The translations under genes and the position numbers were made by a program. This document shows positions 1-7,936 of a stretch of 64,000 bases of DNA, in pieces. Position 1 is the first letter of the stretch. Each line of letters starts with the position of its first letter. This DNA is from Marinomonas algicola (GTDB lineage Bacteria; Pseudomonadota; Gammaproteobacteria; Pseudomonadales; Marinomonadaceae): NCBI RefSeq assembly GCF_014805825.1, contig NZ_CP061941.1, forward strand, positions 3,410,001-3,474,000. The letters are read 5' to 3'. The notes under the pieces are model-generated. The model did no database searches and was not told the DNA's origin. It was given only the letters and a program-made list of their open reading frames with translations.

Positions 1-24
1 AACAAGAGCGGGATAACCAAGAAT

Positions 25-55
25 GGCTAGGGTAACGTTATCGCCTATCCTAGCC
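25..55 (-). terminator. Possible hairpin terminator of the first Lrp gene
   Basis: A 7-bp inverted repeat (GGCTAGG / CCTAGCC) lies across the stop codon of the first Lrp/AsnC gene. There is no clear U-tract on the minus strand within the visible 24 bases, so the terminator call is weak. It could equally be a chance palindrome. Confidence 0.3.
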
Positions 56-511
56 GTCTGACATATCCGCTAATTTTTCAATATTATTAGGGATATTTTC
101 ATTAACTGGCATAGACAAAATCATTTTAGTGTTAGTGTCACTTAAATCAATTAGACGCTCTAATAATTGATCTAAAGTCGACATAGAAGTCACAGCAACC
201 TTCAACACAAATGCATGCGGCCCGGTCACGTTATAGCATTCAATGACCTCATCAATTGACATAATTAGAGACTTAAATTCTCTTTCTTTTGTTCTATAGA
301 CTTCACATTCTATTAATGCCGTAATTGGAATACCAATTTTCTCTAAATTCAACTGAGGCTTATAACCTGTAATAACGCCTTTTTCTTCTAACTTCTTTAT
401 TCTTTCCGCTACAGCTGGAGCGGATAAATGCACTCTTTTTCCCAGCTCAGCATAGGAAATACGCGCATTTTCAGACAATGCTTTCAATAAACTAAGATTA
501 ATTTTATCCAT
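50..511 (-). CDS. Lrp/AsnC family transcriptional regulator
   Basis: The 153-residue product has the two-domain Lrp/AsnC layout. An N-terminal winged helix-turn-helix (about residues 4-60, with ISYAELGKRVHLS and ERIKKLEEKGVITGY) is followed by a RAM/ligand-binding domain. Such proteins bind DNA as oligomers and respond to amino acids. It lies 39 bp downstream of a second, related regulator on the same strand, and both diverge from a predicted amino-acid exporter. The natural inference is that one or both control that exporter. The ligand cannot be read from the sequence. The start is an ATG and the length is typical of the family. Confidence 0.9.
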   Translation of the reverse strand: MDKINLSLLKALSENARISYAELGKRVHLSAPAVAERIKKLEEKGVITGYKPQLNLEKIGIPITALIECEVYRTKEREFKSLIMSIDEVIECYNVTGPHAFVLKVAVTSMSTLDQLLERLIDLSDTNTKMILSMPVNENIPNNIEKLADMSDG

Positions 512-550
512 CTATTTTCCTGTATAGCGCTATGTTGAAAAGACAATGTG

Positions 551-979
551 TCATCGCTCAATTCTAGGAATCAGCACAGTATGTGTCATTACTTTTTGGA
601 TGTTAGGCAAATGATCGAAACTCTCTCTAATCGCATTTAAACGACTCATAGATTCAGCTTCAACAAACACCATTAAATCGACGTCACCACTAATTGAGTG
701 CGCTAACTTAACTTCAGGAATCGCTGTTAAAGGCGCCAACAGTAAATCACATGATAAAGGAGAAAATGTCATCGCAAAATAAGCGCTCACTTTACTCTGA
801 GAGTTATCAGCCACTTTGGCATGATAACCTGTAATGGTGCCACTCTCTTCAAGTCGTTTAAGTCGTTCAGCAACCGCAGACCTTGATAAATTAATTGATC
901 GACCTATATCCGAAACAGACAAACGAGCATCATCAACCAATAATGCGACTATTTTTTGATCAAAACTATCCAATTTCAT
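551..979 (-). CDS. Lrp/AsnC family transcriptional regulator
   Basis: This 142-residue protein has an N-terminal helix-turn-helix (LSVSDIGRSINLSRSAVAERL) and a C-terminal RAM domain. It is the same family as the neighbouring regulator but clearly divergent from it, so the pair is not a recent duplication. The 141-bp gap to the oppositely oriented exporter gene is long enough for shared divergent promoters and Lrp sites. Local control of amino-acid export, as known for Lrp-family regulators next to exporters, is inferred from position only. The effector is unknown. Confidence 0.9.
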   Translation of the reverse strand: MKLDSFDQKIVALLVDDARLSVSDIGRSINLSRSAVAERLKRLEESGTITGYHAKVADNSQSKVSAYFAMTFSPLSCDLLLAPLTAIPEVKLAHSISGDVDLMVFVEAESMSRLNAIRESFDHLPNIQKVMTHTVLIPRIER

Positions 980-1120
980 TTGAGTACACTATTTCCCTGC
1001 AAAATCACTTTTTAAAAGTCAATATCACGGAGAATTCCGTCACATTGATACGCGCTATCTGCCACTAAAAACCTTATCTTTATTACATTAGATTGACCTA
1101 GAAACAAGAGCCTAATCACC

Positions 1121-2395
1121 ATGACTGAATTCATCAAAACACTAGGACCATGGCAAGGTATTGCCATGACAGTGACCACCTTTGTCGGAACAGGGTTAAT
1201 GGTATTACCTGCCATGTCAGTTACCGAAGCCGGCGACTTTGCCTTTTACAGTTGGCTAATCACGGTGCTTATTATCGTCCCCATCGCCATTGTCTTTGCT
1301 TTATTGGGATCTCGATTCCCATCTTCCGGCGGTGCGTCACATTATATTGGTCAAGCCTTTGGAGAAACAGCAGAAAAAGCCGTTGGTTGGCTTTTTTTAA
1401 GCATATTATTAGTTGGTCCAGGCGTTGCCATAAAAGTATGCGCTTATTATTTAGCTATTGTGCTCAACGTATCGGGCGAATGGGTATTAAGCCTTAGTAT
1501 ACTCACCATTATTGGGTTATTACTATTTGGCATAGTCGGCATTCAAACTTCAGCAAAAATTCAAACCTTGATTGCAATCGTTATGATTATGGCCGTACTT
1601 TTGCTGGCATCTCAAGGGGATATTATCTCGTCCACTGAAACCATCCACACCCCTCTTTCTATTCCAGAATGGCAACAAGCCCTCTCAGCGGTAAGTGTTG
1701 TTTTCTGGTGTTTTCTTGGAATAGAAGTTATGGCACACATGGGAGCCGAATTTAAAAATCCAGCTAGAGATTTCCCCATTGCGATGTTAGGCGGCATCAC
1801 ACTGGTTGTATTAACCTACTTAACTCTGGTTCTGCTAATCAGTTGGCATCATACCTATGGCTCTGAGATGAAAGACAGCCAATCCATAGCAATATTAGTC
1901 GAAAAGCTCATGGGGCTAACGGCCAGTAAATGGTTCTCAGCGGGGGCTTTTTTAATTTCTTTTGCTAACACAGCTATTTATATATTGGGATTCGGCAGGA
2001 TGGTACACGCGTTATCGAACAAAAACGCCATGCCCAGCTACTTTAAGAAACTAAATAAATACGGTTCCCCAGGTAGAAGCGTGGTACTCGTCTGTATTAT
2101 TTGTTTATTCTCGACCTTGACAACAGAATTACTCAATTTTGAACTATACTGGATGATTGAAATGACAAACGGCACGTTTTTAGTTATCTACTCATTAGCG
2201 ACTATAGCGTCATTAAAATTGTTTAAAGGTAAATTAAAAATCCTATCGTATTTATCCCTTATCTCTTGTTTAGTGATCGCTTTCCAAATTGGTTTAGGGA
2301 TGCTATTTGCCGCCGCCGCAGTGACCCTTGCTTATTTTTGGGAACATTTTCAAGCAACTAAATTAACCTCAACCTCTATTAATGCCAAACTTTAG
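1121..2395 (+). CDS. APC-superfamily amino-acid exporter, YjeH-like
   Basis: A 424-residue, strongly hydrophobic protein with about 12 predicted membrane segments. The N-terminus (LGPWQGIAMTVTTFVGTGLMVLPA) has the helix-1 Gly-Thr-Gly break typical of APC transporters and resembles E. coli YjeH, an exporter of methionine and branched-chain amino acids. A conserved stretch in mid-protein (FWCFLGIEVMAHMGAEFKNP) also fits this family. It acts in the inner membrane. Two Lrp/AsnC regulators are encoded divergently upstream, which supports a role in relieving amino-acid excess. Substrate specificity is an inference. Confidence 0.85.
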   Translation: MTEFIKTLGPWQGIAMTVTTFVGTGLMVLPAMSVTEAGDFAFYSWLITVLIIVPIAIVFALLGSRFPSSGGASHYIGQAFGETAEKAVGWLFLSILLVGPGVAIKVCAYYLAIVLNVSGEWVLSLSILTIIGLLLFGIVGIQTSAKIQTLIAIVMIMAVLLLASQGDIISSTETIHTPLSIPEWQQALSAVSVVFWCFLGIEVMAHMGAEFKNPARDFPIAMLGGITLVVLTYLTLVLLISWHHTYGSEMKDSQSIAILVEKLMGLTASKWFSAGAFLISFANTAIYILGFGRMVHALSNKNAMPSYFKKLNKYGSPGRSVVLVCIICLFSTLTTELLNFELYWMIEMTNGTFLVIYSLATIASLKLFKGKLKILSYLSLISCLVIAFQIGLGMLFAAAAVTLAYFWEHFQATKLTSTSINAKL

Positions 2396-2457
2396 AGTAC
2401 AATAGCCAACAGAGAATTTTGGTAACAATCCGTATTTACTTTTAAAGGAGCTCTTTT

Positions 2458-2970
2458 ATGCCATTGCTAGACAGTTTTCGAGTAGACCATACACGCATGC
2501 ACGCCCCAGCGGTCCGTGTTGCCAAATCAATGTCCACACCAAGTGGAGATCAGATTACGGTGTTCGACTTGCGCTTTTGTGTCCCAAACGAAGAAATTCT
2601 TTCTGAAAGAGGCATTCATACTTTGGAACATTTATTTGCTGGATTTATGCGTGACCACCTAAATGGCGACCAAGTCGAAATCATCGACATTTCACCAATG
2701 GGGTGCCGTACCGGCTTTTACATGAGCCTCATTGGTACACCATCTGAAGAAAAAGTAGCCAGTTCTTGGAAAGCCGCAATGGAAGATGTGCTGAATGTTG
2801 TTGCTAAAGAAGACATTCCAGAGTTAAACGAATACCAATGCGGTACTTATGAGATGCACTCTTTAGACGAAGCCAAAGACATTGCGAAAAACATCTTACA
2901 GAGAGATGTACAGGTTAACAGTAATGAAGAACTGTACTTGAGCGAAGAGTTTATTGCGCAACACAGTTAA
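2458..2970 (+). CDS. luxS: S-ribosylhomocysteine lyase LuxS
   Basis: LuxS cleaves S-ribosylhomocysteine to homocysteine and DPD, the autoinducer-2 precursor, in the activated methyl cycle. The 170-residue length is standard. The metal ligands are visible: His54 and His58 in HTLEHLFAGF, with catalytic Glu57, and Cys128 in EYQCGTYEMHS. Cys83 in MGCRTGFYMS is the catalytic cysteine. A strong ribosome-binding site (AAAGGAG) precedes the ATG. The gene stands alone and no other methyl-cycle gene is in the window. Whether AI-2 serves as a signal here cannot be told. Confidence 0.97.
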   Translation: MPLLDSFRVDHTRMHAPAVRVAKSMSTPSGDQITVFDLRFCVPNEEILSERGIHTLEHLFAGFMRDHLNGDQVEIIDISPMGCRTGFYMSLIGTPSEEKVASSWKAAMEDVLNVVAKEDIPELNEYQCGTYEMHSLDEAKDIAKNILQRDVQVNSNEELYLSEEFIAQHS

Positions 2971-2984
2971 TACAGGCTTTAACA

Positions 2985-3018
2985 AAGCGACCTAAGATTA
3001 ATCAACATCAGGTCGCTT
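2985..3018. terminator. Hairpin between luxS and the convergent UPF0149 gene
   Basis: A perfect 9-bp inverted repeat (AAGCGACCT / AGGTCGCTT) with a 16-base loop lies between two convergent genes. This suggests a bidirectional terminator, although the T-run on either side is short. Confidence 0.5.
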
Positions 3019-3028
3019 CGTTTGCAAC

Positions 3029-3646
3029 TTAATGAATCACTGGGTTCTCATCAAGCTCATTGGAAAATTGTATTTCTGGGTGACAGCTTTGAGCTAACCG
3101 AATAACACAAGGCTGAATATTGCCTTTCCAAAACTCAATCTCTTCTTTATTCATTGTTTCTAATTTTTTCCAGCCTTTCTCTGTACCAAATAAACGCATT
3201 GGAGCGAATACCTCATCGATGAAAGCTTTATCACTTTGGTAGTTGGCACCGGTTAATAATGCGCCTCTCATAAAACCAACGCACCATTCCTCTACCAACA
3301 CTTCCGCACTGTCTCCACTGTCGTATTCCATAAAAACAGGTTGGCATTGCCCACTGACAATCGTATCCATCGTTTCAACATAAAGAATAAAAACCAAATG
3401 AAGGTATTCATCTTTCTGCTCTATTGACTCCCAATTAGGCTGATCTTCAGAAGTCCCCCAAATAGCAGGTAACCATTCTTCAGGCAAAAGCGTAGTCTGC
3501 CCACATGCCAATGATGTAAAAAAGCCGTCTAATTCAGAAACGCATGTAATGGACCGATCAGAACCATAATTAGATAAATAGAAATCCAATCGATCATATA
3601 AATCAGCTCCATCTAACTCATTCTCTGAAACTGGCCTATCTTTCAT
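3029..3646 (-). CDS. UPF0149 / YecA-YgfB family protein
   Basis: A 205-residue acidic protein with the family hallmark SELDGFFTSLACGQ near the N-terminus, followed by LPEEWLPAIWG. These proteins (YecA, YgfB) are widespread in gammaproteobacteria. No enzymatic role is established for this member and I see no C-terminal SEC-C zinc motif. The chosen ATG has a GTGGG element 7 bases upstream; an earlier in-frame TTG would add five residues. It is convergent with luxS and separated by a hairpin. Confidence 0.8.
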   Translation of the reverse strand: MKDRPVSENELDGADLYDRLDFYLSNYGSDRSITCVSELDGFFTSLACGQTTLLPEEWLPAIWGTSEDQPNWESIEQKDEYLHLVFILYVETMDTIVSGQCQPVFMEYDSGDSAEVLVEEWCVGFMRGALLTGANYQSDKAFIDEVFAPMRLFGTEKGWKKLETMNKEEIEFWKGNIQPCVIRLAQSCHPEIQFSNELDENPVIH

Positions 3647-3740
3647 ATAATACCCACTCAAATACTTTCAAGAACAACAAAAGTCCTTTACCCTACAGAA
3701 ACAATTGACATTATAACACGCATTATTAAGGTTACCTTCA

Positions 3741-5921
3741 ATGAAAACATGGATCGCATTGTTTACCTTCGCTCTATCTAGTATCGCATACGCTGAAAAT
3801 TTCTGGACAGTCGAAACAAGCGAAAAGTTAAATAATTCACTTCAAAGTCAACCCAAAATACGGCAAACACCAGATAATCCAGAACAAGAAACGGTAATTA
3901 GCCCAACGCCCATCCCTTTAGAAACAACTGAAAATTCCGCGCTAACCGTAGATTTGAACGGTTTAAAAAGCCGTTTGCTATCGCTACAAGACGCAAACCG
4001 TGGTGAGTTTAAGGACATTGAATTACCGCTTCCCAATGGTACATTTGCTACCTACCGATTCACACTGTCTTCCATTGCAGCCAAAGAATTACTCGAAAAA
4101 TACCCTAGCATGCAAGCCTTCAAAGGTGTCGATATCAACAACCCTAACAATACAGGCCGCTTTGATATTGCCAACCAAGGCTTTAGAGGCATGTTTAACC
4201 ATAACGGTAAACGTATTTTTATTGACCCAATCGCTGAAAATAGCACTCGATACAGCAGCTATTTTTCCGATGATATTGGCCATATTAGAAAAAACTTTAT
4301 CGATGAAATTCTTAAATCACAGCAAACCAATAAACCTACCCCTCAATTAAAGGGAAGTTCTTCTGACTCATTGAGAACATTTCGGCTCGCGATAACAGCT
4401 AGCTATCCCTATACGGAGTTTCATAGCTCTCAAGCCAGTAACTACTTCTCCGATCCGAAAACCGTCGCATTGGAAGAGATTCATACTTTAGTCAATAGGC
4501 TTAATGACGTTTTTCAAAATGATTTAAGCATTAAGCTAGAGCTTATTGGCAGACAAGATGAGTTAATTATCACTCAAGCAAGTAACGACCCCTTTCATGG
4601 GAACTCATTTTTAGACCTCAGCGTAAACCAAACCTTTATTGATAATACGGTAGGCAGCCAATCCTACGATATTGGGCACTTACTATCTACTCAAGCTGAG
4701 GCAGGTATTGCCGGACGAGCAAAGTTAGGCTCAGCATGCCAACAAGAAACCAAAGCCCAAGGTTTTACAGGAATTGATACACCTACATACGACAGTGAAT
4801 TCTTTTCTTTTGTCGCCCACGAAATAGGCCATCAATTTAATGCAGAGCATACCTTCAGTAGCACAGGAACGGACTGCATTGACCAACTTAGTCTACATTC
4901 TGCTTATGAGCCCGGAAGTGGTTCAACTATTATGAGCTACGCGGGAAGCTGCGGTATAGATAATCTACAAAATGCCTCAGACAACTATTTTCATGCGCAT
5001 TCCATTGAACAAATCACCAACTACATTACGTCTGGTAATGGTCAATGTGGGACAGTAACCACATCAAATAACGCTCATGCCTTTGTTGATGCGGGCCTTG
5101 ACTTTGTGATTCCTGCAAACACACCATTTATGTTAAGAGGGACGGCCAACGACAGCGACAATGACTTACTCTCGTATACTTGGGAACAGTTAAATTTAGA
5201 CTCAGGATTACCCCAATCTACCTCAGGCGATGGGCCTCTCTTTCGCTCATTTCCACCATCAAGCTCTTCCGTTCGCTATTTGCCTAAACTGACCAGCATT
5301 GCTAACAATACCCTCACGATTGGTGAATCTTATCCGACAACATCACGTACGCTAACGTTTAGAATAACCGCCAGACAAACCACTGCCGATCCCGCAAATG
5401 CAGCATTTGGTACATCTTACGATGATGTTGATGTTATCGTCGATGGGCAATCGGGACCGTTTAGAATCACCCAACCAAGTACGGATGTCGAATGGAAGCT
5501 TGGCGAAACCTATATGGTAACATGGGATGTCGCTAATACAGACTTAACACCTGTTATGTGTACCAATGTCGATCTATTACTGTCTTCGAGTAATGGCGAA
5601 CGTTTTAGTGATGTATTTTTAGAAAAAAATACTCCCAACGATGGACAAACAACCATTCTTATCTCTTCGGATGAGTCACATAAAAATGCCCGCCTTATCA
5701 TTCAATGCAACGACCAGCGCTTCTTCGCTATGTCACAAGCCAACATCAACTTAAATAAAGCCAGCACAGGCGAAGAAAAAGATCCCTTTAATTTTTCCAA
5801 CACTAAGTCCGGCAGTGCATCCATTCTATTTCTTGTAGGCTTGGGGCTTATTTTTCGATTAAAAATACTCAACAAACAGAAACAAAACAAACGTCTCAGC
5901 GAATCAATTAATGTCAGATGA
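3741..5921 (+). CDS. Secreted reprolysin-like zinc metalloprotease with GlyGly-CTERM-type tail
   Basis: The 726-residue precursor starts with a Sec signal peptide (MKTWIALFTFALSSIAYA). The catalytic zinc motif HEIGHQFNAEH places His360, Glu361, His364 and His370, and a Met-turn (STIMSYAGSCG) follows about 40 residues on, as in metzincins of the M12B/reprolysin-like type. Beta-rich domains fill residues 450-680. The C-terminus has a small-residue motif SGSAS (about 690-694), a hydrophobic segment and a basic tail, the layout of GlyGly-CTERM sorting signals cut by rhombosortase. The next gene, which overlaps it, encodes that enzyme. The inferred path is secretion, C-terminal processing and surface display or release. 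The substrate is unknown. Confidence 0.85.
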   Translation: MKTWIALFTFALSSIAYAENFWTVETSEKLNNSLQSQPKIRQTPDNPEQETVISPTPIPLETTENSALTVDLNGLKSRLLSLQDANRGEFKDIELPLPNGTFATYRFTLSSIAAKELLEKYPSMQAFKGVDINNPNNTGRFDIANQGFRGMFNHNGKRIFIDPIAENSTRYSSYFSDDIGHIRKNFIDEILKSQQTNKPTPQLKGSSSDSLRTFRLAITASYPYTEFHSSQASNYFSDPKTVALEEIHTLVNRLNDVFQNDLSIKLELIGRQDELIITQASNDPFHGNSFLDLSVNQTFIDNTVGSQSYDIGHLLSTQAEAGIAGRAKLGSACQQETKAQGFTGIDTPTYDSEFFSFVAHEIGHQFNAEHTFSSTGTDCIDQLSLHSAYEPGSGSTIMSYAGSCGIDNLQNASDNYFHAHSIEQITNYITSGNGQCGTVTTSNNAHAFVDAGLDFVIPANTPFMLRGTANDSDNDLLSYTWEQLNLDSGLPQSTSGDGPLFRSFPPSSSSVRYLPKLTSIANNTLTIGESYPTTSRTLTFRITARQTTADPANAAFGTSYDDVDVIVDGQSGPFRITQPSTDVEWKLGETYMVTWDVANTDLTPVMCTNVDLLLSSSNGERFSDVFLEKNTPNDGQTTILISSDESHKNARLIIQCNDQRFFAMSQANINLNKASTGEEKDPFNFSNTKSGSASILFLVGLGLIFRLKILNKQKQNKRLSESINVR

Positions 5922-6564
5922 GAAACATCAGTACATGAAAAAATACATTAGCCCAAATAATACGCATTTTTTATTGCTTATTATCGGGCTAATTTTTTTG
6001 TTTATTCTGTGTGCGCCTTATTCTAATGAATGGAAAAGCGTACTGATTCTAAATCTCTCCAAACCGGAACAAGTTTGGCGGTTAATAACAGCTCACTTTA
6101 CACACTGGTCATGGCCGCACCTCATCGTAAATGCATTTGGATTACTGTTGTTCCACCTTCTCTTCAAAAATGAAGTTGGCTCAAACCCAAGCGAAACAAA
6201 CTCAACTAAAGAGCATCAAGCTCTTAATGTTAAATCCATCGTTACGGCGTTAATATTTATCCTCTTAATGTCTAATTTTTATATCTTTTTTGCGTATTCA
6301 TACGAATTTTATCTTGGTTTTTCGAGTATCTTGTATGGTTTATATAGCTATTGTGCGGTACGCTGTTTAGCCGTAGACAAGGTAACAAATGGATTCATAT
6401 TATTGGCCATTTTTTTACAAATTCAACCTTGGTTTGCGGTGTACAATTCAAGTACATTGATAGGATTAACAGTGGCCACTGACGTACATACAGCGGCCAC
6501 AACAAGTGGACTGGTATTAGCTGGTTATCACACTGTAAAACAGTGTTTCACGAAACGCATATAA
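5911..6564 (+). CDS. rrtA: Rhombosortase, rhomboid-family GlyGly-CTERM protease
   Basis: A 217-residue membrane protein with about six hydrophobic segments and the rhomboid signature spread as in rhombosortases. ITAHFTHWSWPHLIVNAFGL comes early, a serine motif GFSSILYG at about residues 136-143 (Ser138 is the likely nucleophile), and His193 lies in the last helix (DVHTAATTSG). The canonical GxSG reads GFSS here, a small departure. It overlaps the metalloprotease gene by 11 bp, which suggests a dedicated enzyme-substrate pair. A later in-frame ATG at 5935 is possible; neither start has a clear Shine-Dalgarno. Cleaving GlyGly-CTERM tails is the established family role. Confidence 0.85.
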   Translation: MSDEKHQYMKKYISPNNTHFLLLIIGLIFLFILCAPYSNEWKSVLILNLSKPEQVWRLITAHFTHWSWPHLIVNAFGLLLFHLLFKNEVGSNPSETNSTKEHQALNVKSIVTALIFILLMSNFYIFFAYSYEFYLGFSSILYGLYSYCAVRCLAVDKVTNGFILLAIFLQIQPWFAVYNSSTLIGLTVATDVHTAATTSGLVLAGYHTVKQCFTKRI

Positions 6565-6604
6565 GCAATATAGTATTGTCTTAGATGTAAGGTATAAGGA
6601 CCCC

Positions 6605-7465
6605 ATGAAAGTACCAAATCGAATACAACCACTAGTGGAAGATGGACTAATAGACGAAGTTATTAGTCGCCTTATGAGTGGCAAAGAAGCCACTGTTTAT
6701 GTTGTGCGTTGCGGCGATGAAATTCGTTGCGCTAAGGTATATAAAGACGCCGCTCAACGTAGTTTTAAAAATGCTGTGCAATATCAAGAAGGGAGAAAAG
6801 TAAAAAACAGTCGTCGTTCAAGAGCGATGGAGAAAGGTTCAAAATACGGTCGATCTCAGCAAGAAGCGGCCTGGCACAATACTGAAGTTGATGCATTGAA
6901 AAAGCTGTTAGAGGCTGGGGTACGAGTCCCTGAAACCTTTGGCTGCATTGATGGTGTTCTCATAATGGAACTGATTACTGACGAACAAGGCCATGTGGCT
7001 CCAAGGCTAGACGATGTCAGTATGGATGCCGAGCAAGCGATTGAAGATCATCATGTCATGATGCACTACATTGTAAAAATGCTCAGCGTTGGACTCATTC
7101 ATGGTGATTTATCTGAATTTAATGTTTTAGTCGATGAGTACGGTCCTGTGATCATTGACCTTCCGCAAGTCGTTGATGCTTCTGGTAACAATAACGCTCA
7201 ATGGATGCTTACCAGAGATGTCGATAAAATAACGGATTATTATGCTCAGTTTGCACCTGAACTAAAGCAAACTAAATACGCTAAGGAAATTTGGGCGTTA
7301 TATCAATCAGGCGATTTAACTGCGGATTCAGAACTAACAGGCTTGTTTGTTGAAGATGAAACCAACGCCAATGTTGACGATGTTCTAGCTGAAATTCAAG
7401 CGGCGATCGCAGAGGAAGAATCTCGATTAGAGCGTATCAGAAGCGCAAATGAAGACGATGATTAA
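6605..7465 (+). CDS. RIO1-family serine protein kinase (PA4780-like)
   Basis: This 286-residue protein has the RIO kinase fold. The phosphate-binding loop region is SGKEATVYVV, the ATP-binding lysine is Lys44 (CAKVYK), the catalytic loop is HGDLSEFNVLV with Asp168, and the metal-binding segment is IIDLPQVVD with Asp185. The C-terminal 50 residues are acidic and probably flexible. In gammaproteobacteria such kinases are free-standing; the target is unknown. The gene is monocistronic, between the rhombosortase and a strong hairpin. Confidence 0.9.
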   Translation: MKVPNRIQPLVEDGLIDEVISRLMSGKEATVYVVRCGDEIRCAKVYKDAAQRSFKNAVQYQEGRKVKNSRRSRAMEKGSKYGRSQQEAAWHNTEVDALKKLLEAGVRVPETFGCIDGVLIMELITDEQGHVAPRLDDVSMDAEQAIEDHHVMMHYIVKMLSVGLIHGDLSEFNVLVDEYGPVIIDLPQVVDASGNNNAQWMLTRDVDKITDYYAQFAPELKQTKYAKEIWALYQSGDLTADSELTGLFVEDETNANVDDVLAEIQAAIAEEESRLERIRSANEDDD

Positions 7466-7487
7466 GTCATAAAAGCAATTGTCGTTC

Positions 7488-7528
7488 TCCCATATGAAGC
7501 CATAGCGAAAAATACGCTTCATATGGGA
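7488..7528. terminator. Terminator hairpin after the RIO kinase
   Basis: A perfect 13-bp inverted repeat (TCCCATATGAAGC / GCTTCATATGGGA) with a 15-base loop lies 23 bases after the RIO kinase stop, followed by T-rich DNA on the plus strand. It separates convergent genes and probably works for both. Confidence 0.7.
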
Positions 7529-7555
7529 ACCCACTTATCTTCTTTTCTCTTCTAT

Positions 7556-7780
7556 CTATATTTTACCGCCCTTTAATGCCATTTGATTTTTTGCGGCACT
7601 GTAGCTCGAAACGCAAAAAGGCACTAAGTAATTCATAAAAAGATGCATCCAAGAAATAGAAGCCCCATCCCAAATAGCCGGCCCTTGATTAATTAGGTTC
7701 AGTACTGTCCCAACAAACAAAGATACTTTCAATGCCGCTAAAAGGTTTTGCTTTAACATCACTACCTTTAAAAATGTCAT
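7556..7780 (-). CDS. NrtS-like nitrate/nitrite transporter
   Basis: A 74-residue membrane protein with two predicted transmembrane helices (around AALKVSLFVGTVLNLI and MNYLVPFCVSSYSAA). It matches my recollection of the short NrtS family first described in marine cyanobacteria, where the units act together in nitrate and nitrite uptake. The ATG chosen has GAGGGG just upstream; an earlier TTG would add four residues. No nitrate assimilation gene is nearby, so the transport role is from family membership only. Confidence 0.7.
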   Translation of the reverse strand: MTFLKVVMLKQNLLAALKVSLFVGTVLNLINQGPAIWDGASISWMHLFMNYLVPFCVSSYSAAKNQMALKGGKI

Positions 7781-7936
7781 CCAACCCCTCAAGACAATAA
7801 GCGCATAAAAAATAGAACATACTATTTGTGTGTATCCACAGATTTGAAAAACACATTATCTTTCAAACACCATAACACTAAAATAACAGCTTATTCTTCA
7901 ATAGAATCCATCACCTGCAAAAAAATAAATAACGAA

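Noticed and set aside
1012..1215. Minus-strand frame overlapping the exporter start
   Set aside because: It is antisense to a clear family member and has no ribosome-binding site or likeness.
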